Below are positions 46,084 through 55,449 of a DNA stretch of 64,000 nt, one piece after another. The notes beneath the pieces are model-generated. The model saw nothing but the letters and a program-made list of their open reading frames with translations. It had not been told where the DNA came from and searched no databases. Numbering within the stretch: position 1 is the stretch's first letter; every line of letters begins with the position of its first letter. Source of the stretch: Arthrobacter sp. ATA002 (GTDB lineage: Bacteria; Actinomycetota; Actinomycetes; Actinomycetales; Micrococcaceae); the NCBI RefSeq assembly GCF_026898095.1, contig NZ_CP114015.1:2294001-2358000 (forward strand), in the 5' to 3' direction. The position numbers and the translations under genes are program-made.

Positions 46084-47089
46084 GCCGACTGCTCCTGGGG
46101 CTCGTCGTTCTCATGGCTGGACTCGACAGCAGGTTCGCCGGTATCACGCAGGCTCCGACCGGTGAGCTCGAGGAACACGTCGTCGAGGGTGGGGAGCTGG
46201 GCATCTGCGGCGGTGACAGCAATATTGTGGCGGTGAGCACAGGAGATCGCTGCCGCGAGGGTGCCGCGGCCGTCGTCGGCCTGCGCAGTCACAGTGCAAC
46301 CGTCGACGGTGACGCTGCGGACTCCGCGCATTTGCATCAACAGCGGCCGCAGACGGTCAGCGTCCTCGGCGTCAGGAACGTCCAGAGTAAATCGGTCGCC
46401 AACGTGACGCTGCTTGAGTTCCCCGGGCGAACCGTTGGCGATGATGCGGCCATGATCGACCACGACGATGCGGTCCGCGACCTGACCTGCTTCCTCAAGG
46501 TAGTGGGTGCTGAACAGGACCGTCATGTGCGCCTCCTGCCGGACCCTGATGATGTGATCCCACAGGTTGCTGCGGTTCTGCGGGTCCAGGCCTGTTGTCG
46601 GTTCGTCCAGGAAAAGCAGAGGGGCTTGTTGACCAAGCCGATCGCGAGATCGAGCCGACGCCGCTGGCCGCCGCTCATCGCCTGCGTCTTACGCTTGGCC
46701 AGGTTCTCCAACCCGAGAACCGCAAGCAGCTCTCCTGCCCGCTGACGAGCCGCAGCCCGGCCGAGCCCGTAGATCCGCCCCTGCGTAACCACCTCATCGA
46801 TGGCGCGCTGGGTGTGTCCGGCACCGTTGCCCTGGCCGACGTAGCCGATATGTTCCCGCACCATCCCACCCTGGCTTGCCACATCGAACCCGGCTACCCT
46901 CGCGGAACCGCTCGAGGGCGGAAGGAGTGTGGAGAGCATCCGCATCAGGGTGCTCTTGCCGGCCCCGTTAGGACCTAGAACAGCCACGGTCTCCCCTGCC
47001 TCGATGCGAAGATCGATCCCCCGCACAGCAAACACCTCCTCGCCGTCCGGTGCGTGAAAACTGCGCGAGAGACTGTCGGTCTCAATCAT
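46080..47089 (-). pseudogene. ABC transporter ATP-binding protein (DrrA-like), frameshifted
   Basis: From ATG 47089 (MIETDSLSRSF) the first frame has Walker A VLGPNGAGKSTLMRMLSTLL and the signature MSGGQRRRLDLAIGLVNKP. A G is missing in the GGGG at 46621-46624; with it the sequence reads PPLLFLDEPTTGLDPQNRSN (Walker B) and VLFSTHYLEEAGQVADRIVV (switch histidine). The C-terminal extension (QLPTLDDVFLELTGRSLRDT) is the DrrA type. The repaired product has 336 residues. It powers the permease encoded next. The divergent WYL regulator may control this operon. Confidence 0.88.
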
Positions 47090-47183
47090 GGATCCATGCT
47101 CCGTTCCTGCCGATGAGTAGTGGTTCCCATCGTGGCAGGGCTTGTGGCCACCATATGTCCGCAAGGTGAACTAGCCTTGCAGC

Positions 47184-48146
47184 ATGTCAACCAGCACCCG
47201 TGCCCTTGAGTTGCTTGGTCTACTCCAGAATCGGCGGCACTGGCCCGGAGCCGAGCTCGCGCGCCGACTCGGCGTGAGCCCACGCACTCTGCGGCGCGAC
47301 GTTGACGGGCTCCAGGAACACGGGTACCCCATTATGACGACGCGGGGCACGGGCGGCGGCTACCAGCTGAGCTCCGGTGCATCGCTGCCACCTCTGGTGC
47401 TCAGCGAGGAAGAGGCTGCAGCTGTGGTGATGGGCCTCCGGGAGGTGGCGTCGGGGGCTTATGCTCCGTCGGGCGACGCCGCAATAAGCGCGATGGCGAA
47501 GGTCGTCCAGGTGCTCCCTGCACGCATCCGCCGTCGTATCGACAGCCTGTCCAGCGTCGCCGGCCCACGCACGGACCGCCCACGGAATAACATCGCTGAC
47601 GTCACCTGCCTGACCACGGTGGCCCTGGCCTGCCGCGATCGCGACGTACTGACCTTCGGTTATCGTTCACGCGATGGTCGGACAAGGGAGCGGACCACAC
47701 ACCCGCACCGAACCGTCGCGGTCGAGCAACGTCTTTATCTGATCGCTTGGGATCAGGGGCGCGCTGACTGGCGCACCTTCCGCCTCGATCGCATTACGAA
47801 TCCGACCCGGACGGGCGCAACCTTCGCTCCGCGTGAGCTGCCTGATGACGATCCTGTGGATTATGTGCACCGTCAGATTAGGTCCATGCCAGCGAAATAC
47901 CTGGTCCACGCGAGCGTCCAGGCACCCGCAGACCGGGTGCGGCAGCAAGTTGCAGAATACGGCAGCGTTGGCCCGACAGACGAGGGACGGTGTGAGGTTC
48001 GGATCGCTGCCGATTCTCTCGAGTGGGCAGCGTTCTGCCTGGCCGCCCTCGGCGTCAGCTTTACCGTCCATGGACCTCCTGAAGCGATTGAATACATGCG
48101 CGGCTGGGGGGAACGCCTCCAAGCAGCTACGGTGCAGGGATTATGA
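47184..48146 (+). CDS. WYL-domain transcriptional regulator
   Basis: The product has 320 residues. The N-terminal HTH_11 reads RALELLGLLQNRRHWPGAEL, ARRLGVSPRTLRRDVDGLQE; the wing is YPIMTTRGTGGGYQLSSG. The WYL-type middle domain has LTFGYRSRDGRTRERTTHPH, VEQRLYLIAWDQGRADWRTF and RLDRI; the C-terminal WCX part follows. WYL proteins sense small molecules or nucleic acid. It is divergent from the DrrAB-like operon across a 94-bp gap, so it probably regulates that operon and itself. Confidence 0.9.
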   Translation: MSTSTRALELLGLLQNRRHWPGAELARRLGVSPRTLRRDVDGLQEHGYPIMTTRGTGGGYQLSSGASLPPLVLSEEEAAAVVMGLREVASGAYAPSGDAAISAMAKVVQVLPARIRRRIDSLSSVAGPRTDRPRNNIADVTCLTTVALACRDRDVLTFGYRSRDGRTRERTTHPHRTVAVEQRLYLIAWDQGRADWRTFRLDRITNPTRTGATFAPRELPDDDPVDYVHRQIRSMPAKYLVHASVQAPADRVRQQVAEYGSVGPTDEGRCEVRIAADSLEWAAFCLAALGVSFTVHGPPEAIEYMRGWGERLQAATVQGL

Positions 48147-48194
48147 CGATCCTTCTTAGGGTCACCGCGCGGGTTAGCAGGGCTAGGCGGCGTA

Positions 48195-48941
48195 CTACTT
48201 ACGTAAAGGCGTCCAGCCTGACGGTAAAGGCCCCCTGACGGTCCCTCGCTTGGCGTCTACTTGAGCTGACCAGCCCTGTGCAGTTTGCCCCCTATGAAAA
48301 AGGCCTGTGGCTACTCGCAGGCCAACGTCGGGATGCTTCATCCCGGGCGCTCCTCCCCGCCGCGTGGACGCTCGAACACTCCAACGTTTGTCGGCAAATC
48401 CACCTCCCCGAAAGACTCGGTAGTCGCCATAGCGTGCTGGGTCGAGCAGATCCCAGCACCATTCCCAAGCGTTACCCAGCGTGTCATACAGGCCGAAAGC
48501 GTTGGGCTGCTTCAACCCGACAGCTTGAGGTTCATCCACCTGATCATCGGCAGCCCACGCGATCCGACCGAGGGATCCGTAGTGCGGCCCCGTCGTTCCG
48601 GCCCGGCAGGCATACTCCCATTCGGCTTCCGTCGGCAGCCGGTACCCGGTACCTTCCGTCTGCCAAGTCACCTTGCCATCATCCATTACACAGACGGGCA
48701 CGAGTCCGTCGTGAATTGATGCGGCGTTGCAGAACCTGACTGCATCCAGCCAGCTCAGATCCACCACGGGCGACATGGCACTTGATTTATCATCGCCCAT
48801 CACCTGGGCGTATTTGGCCTCAGTAACGGGAACGACTCCGATGGAGAACGGTTCGAGCTCCACGGACCAGTGACGTCGGCGTCGTGCGTCATGCAGATCC
48901 ACCGTTCCTGCCGGCAGAGGGCGAACATCGAGAGTAGCCAT
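48195..48941 (-). CDS. SUMF1/formylglycine-generating-enzyme-like protein
   Basis: The product has 248 residues. FSIGVVPVTEAKYAQVMGDD, PVVDLSWLDAVRFCNAASIH, YRLPTEAEWEYACRAGTTG, LGNAWEWCWDLLDPARYGDY, RVFRGGGFADKRWSVRASTR and HPDVGLRVA are the standard FGE-sulfatase blocks. True formylglycine-generating enzymes need a C-terminal cysteine pair (CxxxxC) that I do not see here, so this is more likely a non-FGE member such as an EgtB-like or unassigned SUMF1 protein. No sulfatase gene is nearby. ATG 48941. Confidence 0.85.
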   Translation of the reverse strand: MATLDVRPLPAGTVDLHDARRRRHWSVELEPFSIGVVPVTEAKYAQVMGDDKSSAMSPVVDLSWLDAVRFCNAASIHDGLVPVCVMDDGKVTWQTEGTGYRLPTEAEWEYACRAGTTGPHYGSLGRIAWAADDQVDEPQAVGLKQPNAFGLYDTLGNAWEWCWDLLDPARYGDYRVFRGGGFADKRWSVRASTRRGGAPGMKHPDVGLRVATGLFHRGQTAQGWSAQVDAKRGTVRGPLPSGWTPLRK

Positions 48942-48990
48942 TCCGCCATGCTCTCACCGAAGTAAGGAGAAACGTCGTATGGCGGTAGCC

Positions 48991-49003
48991 GATCCCTCAC
49001 CGG
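48991..49003 (-). repeat. Intergenic motif CGGYGAGGGATCC, copy D
   Basis: Minus strand CGGTGAGGGATCGG, in the short gap upstream of the SUMF1 gene. It differs from the consensus at the last base. Confidence 0.45.
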
Positions 49004-49093
49004 GATACATGACTGACGCAGAACCCAATCTGTTCTGTTAAACGGGTCAGCGGTCGAGGAGAAACCTATGGCGGAGAATCAAATTCGAGAGAA

Positions 49094-50285
49094 TTAGCTG
49101 GGACTCGGTTGTTTCTTGCTCAGTGTTCGTAGACCCGAAGCTGTTACCAGAATTGTTAGCCCTGCACTGGCGGCGCCAAGGCTAAGGGCCGCGGTGCTGC
49201 CGAACTGATCTACCAAGGCACCCCCACCACTGGCTCCTAAAGCCATGCCAAGAGTTACCGCACTTGAGAGCCAGGCAAGACTCTCGGTGAGGGATCGATC
49301 AGCAACCAAGTCACCAACCAGGGAGCTGGCCGAAATCAGAACGGGAGCCAGCCCAACGCCGGCTACCACAATGAAGATACCCATTGACGTGACCGTTTGT
49401 GCTCCGAGCAAAGGCAACGACCCGACAGTTAGCACTACAGCCGCGGCGAGTAGTTGAACCGGCAGGGGTTTGGCCCAGCCGCGTGAGCCATAGATGAGAC
49501 CGGATAAAGCACTGCCCGCCGCCAGCAAACCAAGAAGCAACCCAGCGCTGGCCGGAGCCTCCTTTCCTCGGCGAAGGCAATGACACCGATATCCAGGGTT
49601 CCAAGGTACAGGCCAGCTAAGAAGTAAACGCACATTAATACGCCGACCCCCGAAGCAATGAACCGCCCTGGAGCCGCGGCCACGTTTATTGGGCGGATGC
49701 GGGGTTCGGTTGCTCGCAGGAACGAAAAAGCGATACAGCCAAGTACGTACAGGATCAAAGCCCCCAGTAGGCCAGCTGCCGGATGTACGCCAACTGCCAG
49801 GGCCGTAACAACAACGGGTCCGACAATATAGATCAGTTCATCCAGAACCCCTCCAAGGCATAGGCGGAGGGCCGGTAATCGGTGCCCGACGTTGCCTCGC
49901 TCCAGCGGGTACGGATCAATGAACCGATGGGAACGGTAACGAGTCCGGCCACTGCCGCTGACAGGAAATATGTCCATGCGGGGGCTTGCTGCGACACCAA
50001 CAGGACCAACGCTACTGTGGCCAAAACATGCGCAGGGAGAGTCCAAAAGATGAGAACCGATTGCCAGTGGCGACCAGTCATCCTTCCGATGACCGGCGCT
50101 GTGATTGCGCTGGCGATCGTCATAGTAGCTGCAACGGCCCCCGCCAAGGCAAAAGAGCCGGTAAAGGCAGAAACGAGAAGAATAGTGCCGACAGTGCGCA
50201 TGCCGATGGGAACTCGTGCGATGAGTCCCGCAGTCATGAAGCGAGTTGTCCCCGGCAGGCTAAGGACCGATATGTAGCCCCGCAT
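49094..50285 (-). pseudogene. MFS transporter, two frameshifts
   Basis: Three frames join into a twelve-helix protein of 397 residues. From ATG 50285 (AGGAGG five bases before): LPGTTRFMTAGLIARVPIGM, TAPVIGRMTGRHWQSVLIFW, RTRWSEATSGTDYRPSAYAL. A C is missing at 49848-49851 (plus strand); then VLDELIYIVGPVVVTALAVG, FLAGLYLGTLDIGVIAFAEE. A second base is missing at 49563-49568; then EAPASAGLLLGLLAAGSALS, VLISASSLVGDLVADRSLTE. All helices appear, so the transporter would be intact with both bases restored. Substrate unknown. Confidence 0.8.
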
Positions 50286-50629
50286 TTTTCCTCCTCGTGG
50301 TTGCCAGAACGACAAACGGTCACCGATATTGTTTATTCTGCGCCTGGATAAATAAACAAAGTTGTAAACATGAGACATATTGGTATAACGGTTGAATAAA
50401 GCTCTCAATGATCTGAGCCTAGTTTTGGTGCTGGAAAGACCGAAGTGCTTGTGGTATCCGTAAGGCGACCCCTGACCGTGACGCCCATGGTCACTCCCCC
50501 GAGCTCGGTCGTGACCTCTTAAAAGAGGATATTGACTCGCAGGCATGGGGTAAAGGTAGCTCAGGGAACGAGCCGATCTTCCGCACGGAAGCGGTGGTTC
50601 CTCATCCCCAATAGCACGAGAGCTAGTTC
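50286..50629. other. Upstream region of the MFS gene
   Basis: This 344-bp gap between the MFS start and the end of the DUF6176 gene holds AT-rich DNA at 50320-50400 (a likely promoter for the MFS gene). No coding frame of recognisable kind was seen. Confidence 0.4.
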
Positions 50630-51085
50630 CTAACTTGGTATTTCGCCCGTCCGGCCCCAATGGGCCATGGCATCACGTAGATGAGTCGGGGTCAGCATGA
50701 ACTTAGGGATCAACTCCTCCCATCCGCGTTCCTTAACACGCTGATTGTACTCAGCGTGTGCTGCGTCAACGGGATTACTCTCGTCCAGTCCGGATCCGTC
50801 GTCCCCCATGAGGCTCAAATGGTAAATCCAAGTTGATCCGTCTGCTTCCTCGTGCCGGAAGGTTGCTTCGAAAACAGCACGCTCCGCCGGTAGCGTCTCC
50901 ACGCACTCGTCGTACCGAGTGTTGAGCATGCTCATCCACTCATCGAACTCTTCTTCCATCCCTTCCACGATTCGTGATCGACTCAATTGCAGTTGAAGTC
51001 CGTTGGGCACCGATGCCGGCATCGGGTGTCCAGGAAAGTCTCTGGATACGGGGCGGAAAGGAATGTAGGGCATTTTCTCATTCAT
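50630..51085 (-). CDS. DUF6176 family protein
   Basis: The product has 151 residues from ATG 51085. LQLQLSRSRIVEGMEEEFDE, WMSMLNTRYDECVETLPAER and AVFEATFRHEEADGSTWIYH are the DUF6176 pattern, a small alpha/beta (ferredoxin-like) protein related to antibiotic monooxygenase-like folds. DDGSGLDESNPVDAAHAEYN and PTHLRDAMAHWG end it. No function is established. The start at 51145 adds a cysteine-rich leader without support. Confidence 0.7.
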   Translation of the reverse strand: MNEKMPYIPFRPVSRDFPGHPMPASVPNGLQLQLSRSRIVEGMEEEFDEWMSMLNTRYDECVETLPAERAVFEATFRHEEADGSTWIYHLSLMGDDGSGLDESNPVDAAHAEYNQRVKERGWEELIPKFMLTPTHLRDAMAHWGRTGEIPS

Positions 51086-51470
51086 CCGGTCATTCTCACA
51101 TATAGCGATGCATCCAACATTCGAAGAGCAATCTGCCGAGCTCACACGATTCGTGAAGGAATCAGAGAGAAGAGAACATATCTGTCATGGAAGGGCCCTC
51201 TCAGCCGGCGGTGCCCAGCACAGCGCGTTGGATCCGCTCGATGCGTAGGGACAAAAGGGGCTGGGCTGAGTCGGATCAGATGCGACGCACGGACAGGGAT
51301 CCCCACTAGGACGCCTCTGGGTGGCCTGAGGTGGAAGACAAAATCTTTGAGCCGCAGTTTGCTCATGGTCTCGGTTTTACAACGATGGGCTGAACTCACC
51401 GTCGACTCACCAGACGCCCAGCGGCGGAACTTGGAACTCTTTGATTCCCGGGGTGGGAAACTGCGCAGAG
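51086..51470. other. Gene-free stretch
   Basis: No frame gives a recognisable product. The region separates the DUF6176 gene promoter from the end of the hydrolase gene; no repeat of the families described here lies in it. Confidence 0.4.
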
Positions 51471-52330
51471 TCAGAAGAAGTTGATGAGTGTCGTTGCAAG
51501 TTCGTCGGGGGCTTCTTCTGCCATATGGTGGCCGGATTCGACGCCGTGCCCGCGAAGGTCGGATGCCCAGTCCTTCCATATGTCGAGCGGATTACCGTAT
51601 AGCAGTTCCAAGTCATCCCGCAGGGACCAAAGCACCAGCAATGGCATCTGCAGAATCTTGCCAGCGGTGCGATCCGCTTCCTCGTGTTCCCGGTCGATCG
51701 TTAGGCCGGCACGGTAGTCCTCTAGCATTGCCCGGATTGTCGCCGGGTTTCGGACTGCTTGACGCCACTCATCGTAGTTCTCCTGCCCCATGATCGCGGG
51801 ATCACCTTGGTACCAGCTGTCGGGGTCGGCGGTTATGACCCGTTCAGGAATATCCGGTTGCGCGTAGAAGAACCAGTGCCACCAGCTTGTTGCGAAGTTC
51901 GCGTTAGCGCGTGCGAGATGTTCGCTGATGGGGATGCAGTCCAGCAGTGCGAGCTTTGACACCGCTGACGGGTAGTCAAGGGCAAGACGGAGTGCGGAGT
52001 AGCTGCCCCGGTCATGGCCGGCCAGAACAAACTGTTCGTGGCCCAGCTGGTTCATGAGTTGAAGCATGTCCTGCGAGGTGGCACGTTTGGAATGTGCTGA
52101 ATGATCAGGAGTGGGTTCCGGTTTGCTGGACCGCCCGTATCCGCGTAGGTCCGGGCAAACAACTTGGAACCCGGCCTCGACCAGCCTAGGTGCTACTCGG
52201 TGCCACGTCGCCGAAGTTCTCGGGTGGCCATGAAGCAGCAAAACAGGCGGCCCTTCCCTCCAACTCGAACGAAGAGCTGAGAATCTCGATCTCGAACATC
52301 AACGTTCGATTCAACGAATTGTTCAAACAT
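51471..52330 (-). pseudogene. Alpha/beta hydrolase, haloacetate-dehalogenase-like, frameshifted
   Basis: From ATG 52330 the first 27 codons read MFEQFVESNVDVRDRDSQLF and VRVGGKG; one base is then missing around 52246-52250, after which the frame gives RPVLLLHGHPRTSATWHRVA, VVCPDLRGYGRSSKP, the nucleophile elbow FVLAGHDRGSYSALRLALDY (aspartate nucleophile in GHDRG) and WWHWFFYAQPDIPERVITAD, a signature of haloacetate/fluoroacetate dehalogenases, ending with the catalytic histidine in VESGHHMAEEAPDELA. The repaired length is 286 residues. Epoxide hydrolase activity is the alternative. Confidence 0.8.
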
Positions 52331-52437
52331 GCTTTCATCCTGCCTCACCAACAAGTTCCGTCAGCGGATCGACTTACGGAACCACAGCGGCGTTAGGAGG
52401 CATGGTGCCTTAGAAAACCGTTCGTCTCTGCCAAGCT

Positions 52438-53340
52438 ATGCAGGTGATCGCTTTCCTCTCTGCGCCGACCGGTCTCGGGCTGCGCCCTCCAGTGCCGGGT
52501 AGCATTCCCGGGACCAGTAAAGCACCGGAGGCGCTCCGGGAAGCTGGATTGGCCGACCGCCTGCTGGAGAACCATGCCAGGGATGCAGGCGTCATCATCC
52601 CCGGTCGATACGTCGACGATGACGCCACACGTCCAGCTGGCCATGTCCGGAACGAGAAGGCGATGATTGACCATGCCCGCCGGCTTGCGGATCGGCTGGA
52701 CCGGGTCCTCGAAGCAGGAGACACGCCTCTGGTCATCGGAGGAGATTGCAGCATTCTTCTCGGGATCGGGTTGGCTTTGGCCAAGCACAGCCGCTCCGGC
52801 CTGGTACATGTCGATGGGCACACCGACTTCCGACACCCAGGCAACAGCGATGAATGCGCAAGTGTCGCTGGCGAGGATCTCGCCGCAGCTGTGAAGATGC
52901 ATTGGCCGGCTATATCGAACATCGACGACAAAGGCCCATATTTCGCTCCCGGCCGCGCCGCCCATATCGGCCACAGGGAGAACGATGAGCACGCTGAAGA
53001 GGCGCGCCAAGCCTTGGGGTTAGTCATCTCCGCTAGGGAAGCAACGACGGCTGCCCCGGAGGACCTCGCTGAAAGGGCGCACGCGATTGCAGGAGCTGGC
53101 TACTGGCTTCAGATCGACGTCGACGTCCTGGATCCAGCCGTCATGCCAGCCGTCGATAGCCCCGACCCTGGAGGGCTTGACGCTAACGAACTAATAGCAC
53201 TCCTTGAACAACTCGCACCCCGCGCGATCGGTGCATCTGTGACGGTCTTCGACCCAGACCTCGACCCCGAGGGCGGTTATGCGCTACTCGTCATGAACAT
53301 CATCGTCTCAGGCCTCAGCCGTCTCGGCGCAGCGAACTGA
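52438..53340 (+). CDS. Arginase/ureohydrolase family protein with one altered metal ligand
   Basis: The product has 300 residues with the arginase-fold order: LVIGGDCSILLGIGLALAKH, GLVHVDGHTDFRHPG, YWLQIDVDVLDPAVMPAVDS and SVTVFDPDLDPEGGY. The manganese ligands normally come from GGDH, DAHxD and SxDxDxxDP. Here the first histidine is cysteine (GGDCS), and the second motif is DGHTD. The aspartates and the remaining histidine are kept. So it may bind only one metal or use the cysteine as ligand; I would not call it an arginase. Start ATG 52438, only about 107 bases from the divergent hydrolase gene. Confidence 0.85.
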   Translation: MQVIAFLSAPTGLGLRPPVPGSIPGTSKAPEALREAGLADRLLENHARDAGVIIPGRYVDDDATRPAGHVRNEKAMIDHARRLADRLDRVLEAGDTPLVIGGDCSILLGIGLALAKHSRSGLVHVDGHTDFRHPGNSDECASVAGEDLAAAVKMHWPAISNIDDKGPYFAPGRAAHIGHRENDEHAEEARQALGLVISAREATTAAPEDLAERAHAIAGAGYWLQIDVDVLDPAVMPAVDSPDPGGLDANELIALLEQLAPRAIGASVTVFDPDLDPEGGYALLVMNIIVSGLSRLGAAN

Positions 53341-53429
53341 CGCGGCAGAGGGTGACTAGTTCTGTGCAACGACAGCGAGACGGAGCTCTGGGAAATGGTG
53401 GGAAGAGTGGGCAGAGGTGCCGCGGTGAT

Positions 53430-53442
53430 GGATCCCTCACCG
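53430..53442 (-). repeat. Intergenic motif CGGYGAGGGATCC, copy E
   Basis: Minus strand CGGTGAGGGATCC, exact match, 90 bases after the arginase-family stop and before the end of the NAD(P)-binding gene at 53487. Confidence 0.55.
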
Positions 53443-53486
53443 CACATGTTGAGATGCGACGCCGGTACCGCCGCAGACATTGCTGC

Positions 53487-54120
53487 TTATAGGGCCGTCG
53501 GGGTGAGTTGATCCCGAAACCGTTGTGCGTTGAGTGCGGCACCGAAGAGTGGGGTCCCCGGCTGCAGAATGGTGCTGTGGCTGAGTCCGCCGATGTAGAC
53601 GGAGTTGAAGCCTGTGGCGTCGAGGAAGTCCATGACCGCGTGTGCGGCGGTGGCGTCGTCGCTGGCCACACCGAGTGCGACCCGCTCCGGGTCGCCGGTT
53701 GGCCGGGCGAGGTCTTCCATCTGGTGGTAACCGAGGTGGTTGAATGTTTTCACCAGCCGCGTGGTCGCCGGCAGGGCGTCCTGAATGATCGCGCTCGAGG
53801 GGCGGTCCGAGTAATCGAACTCGGGAAGGACCCCGTCGATGGGCGGCCAGTAATTCATGACGTCAATGACGATGTGCCCGGCGAACAGGTGCAGGGGCAG
53901 GTCAGAGAATGCCGGTGCCGGCTCCGACGTAGGCTGTGTCTACCGCGATAGCACCGGGGGCGACGATGTCGGTCATCAGTGCGGTCTGTCGTGCCGGGCC
54001 GGAGGATGCGATCTTCACCGTGTAACCGGCGTCAAGGGCGAGGCGCGCGATCGCGACCCCGGACTTGCCGGCTCCGATGATGCCGATCGTCCCGGGTCCG
54101 GTGTGGGGTGACGTGGTCAC
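53487..54120 (-). pseudogene. F420-reductase-like NAD(P)-binding protein, internally deleted
   Basis: From GTG 54120 the Rossmann motif GTIGIIGAGKSGVAIARLAL and KIASSGPARQTAL begin a paralogue of the gene at 16515-17222. After DIVAPGAIAVDTAYVGAGTG the frame breaks; the next frame resumes FSDLPLHLFAGHIVIDVMNY, WPPIDGVLPEFDYSDRPSSA and VKTFNHLGYHQMEDLARP. Compared with the paralogue about 9-10 residues (the DLVILAVPLHRL strand) are missing, so this is a deletion of about 29 bases rather than a single-base slip. The nucleotide-binding fold would be broken. Confidence 0.75.
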
Positions 54121-54215
54121 GGGTGGCTCCTTGGAGTGGGTTGTGCCGGTGCGCCGGCAGGGTGCGGTGGTGGCCAACACCCTTGCCGGACTGCGCGGCG
54201 GCCGTGGCGGCCGCT

Positions 54216-54285
54216 GGCGGCGGCTCAGCCGGTGGCGGCGGCTCAGCCGGTGGCGCGGATCAGCCGGTGGCGCGGATCAGCACCA
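54216..54285. repeat. Tandem repeat of 17-18 bp, four units
   Basis: Units GGCGGCGGCTCAGCCGGT (twice) and then GGCGCGGATCAGCCGGT and a partial fourth. It overlaps the stop codon of an NmrA-like gene remnant (54277-54279), so the repeat arose or expanded at a gene end. Confidence 0.7.
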
Positions 54286-54369
54286 GCTGGTGAGGGTATC
54301 GATCAGCGGCGTGGTGGGGCGTCCGAGGAGCTTGGCGAGGTCGCCGGTCATCAGGGCCTGGGTGTTCTC
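54277..54369 (-). pseudogene. NmrA-like protein C-terminal remnant
   Basis: The frame ENTQALMTGDLAKLLGRPTT followed by PLIDTLTSWC and a stop is the usual tail of NmrA-like NAD(P)-binding proteins (compare VTGRPARTFAQWA in the gene at 44451). Nothing upstream fits: the adjacent 54379-54447 instead encodes, on the plus strand, a short ALGRNTARLDELADTLG segment of SDR appearance. So at least two unrelated gene pieces meet near 54372. Confidence 0.55.
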
Positions 54370-54451
54370 GCGCCTTCCGCCATCCTGGCTCTGGGCCGCA
54401 ACACTGCCCGCCTCGACGAACTCGCCGACACGCTGGGGCGCCTGGGCAGGA

Positions 54452-55363
54452 TCAGCTTTTGTTGAACCTGTTCGTCACTGACATTGTGCGGCTCGGCAGG
54501 AGCAGGCCGATGGTATTCGCGGTGACGATCAGCGCTATTCCCGCCCATTCGATGCCGCCGAGTCCTTCCTTGAACAGGAGCGCTCCGACGAGTGCTGCCA
54601 GGACAGGGTTGAGGCTCATGAGGGTCCCGAAGAGACTGGCGGGAATCTTTCGCAGGGCGGTCAGGTCCGCGACAAAAGGGACGGCGGAGGCAAGGACGCC
54701 CGCGCCGACAGCGCAGAGGAGGGTGAAAGCGTCCGGGCGGGTAGTGATAAGTATCCAGGCGCCGATAGGCAGGAAGAGGATGGCGGAGACTGCTGTTGCT
54801 GTTGCTGTCCCCTGCACGCCCGGGATGCGTGCTCCGATGGTTCTGTTGAGGAGGATATACGCGGCCCAGCTGCACGCGGCGATGAGACCGAAGCCGATAC
54901 CGAGGTAGTCGGTGCTCGGTTGGGGGCGGGTGATGGCGATGACTCCGGCGCCTGCGATGAGGGCACAGACCGCACTGTTCCTGGTGCGGGAACCCAGAAG
55001 AGCGACTGCGAGGGGGCCGCAGAATTCCAGGGTCACGGCCAAACCAAGCCCAATACGGTCGATGGCCAGGTAAAGGGTGAGGTTCATCGTTCCAAAGACC
55101 ACAGCCAATAAGAGCACCGGCCACCACTGCGTCCGGGTCAGGCTTCGGATCCGAGGCCTGACGAGGGGCAGCAAGATCATGGCGGCGACAAGCTGGCGGA
55201 CAGCGACGACGCCGGCCGGTCCGATAACGGGGAAGGCCAAGGAACCGCTGGCCGCCCCGAGCTGGTTCGACAGCGCCCCGACCGCAGCGGCAGCAATCCC
55301 CGAGGTACGCCGACCGCTCTTCCCGGAATGTTTGCCCGTACCGGTGCCTGATGCTTGTGTCAT
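54452..55363 (-). CDS. EamA-family (DMT superfamily) transporter
   Basis: From ATG 55363 the product has 303 residues with ten hydrophobic segments and two EamA repeats; GPAGVVAVRQLVAAMILLPL, LYLAIDRIGLGLAVTLEFCG, PLAVALLGSRTRNSAVCALI, AILFLPIGAWIL and ALVGALLFKEGLGGIEWAGI are RhtA-like. RhtA proteins export homoserine/threonine; this group is generally called EamA transporter. It is divergent from the LysR gene at 55450 across 86 bp, so the regulator probably controls it. Confidence 0.9.
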   Translation of the reverse strand: MTQASGTGTGKHSGKSGRRTSGIAAAAVGALSNQLGAASGSLAFPVIGPAGVVAVRQLVAAMILLPLVRPRIRSLTRTQWWPVLLLAVVFGTMNLTLYLAIDRIGLGLAVTLEFCGPLAVALLGSRTRNSAVCALIAGAGVIAITRPQPSTDYLGIGFGLIAACSWAAYILLNRTIGARIPGVQGTATATAVSAILFLPIGAWILITTRPDAFTLLCAVGAGVLASAVPFVADLTALRKIPASLFGTLMSLNPVLAALVGALLFKEGLGGIEWAGIALIVTANTIGLLLPSRTMSVTNRFNKS

Positions 55364-55449
55364 GGTCGGATTCTGCACGCCGCCAATTACCTGCTCATAA
55401 TGCACGAACCACAACATTGATGCGTCAAATGCATGGATACACTGCGGGG

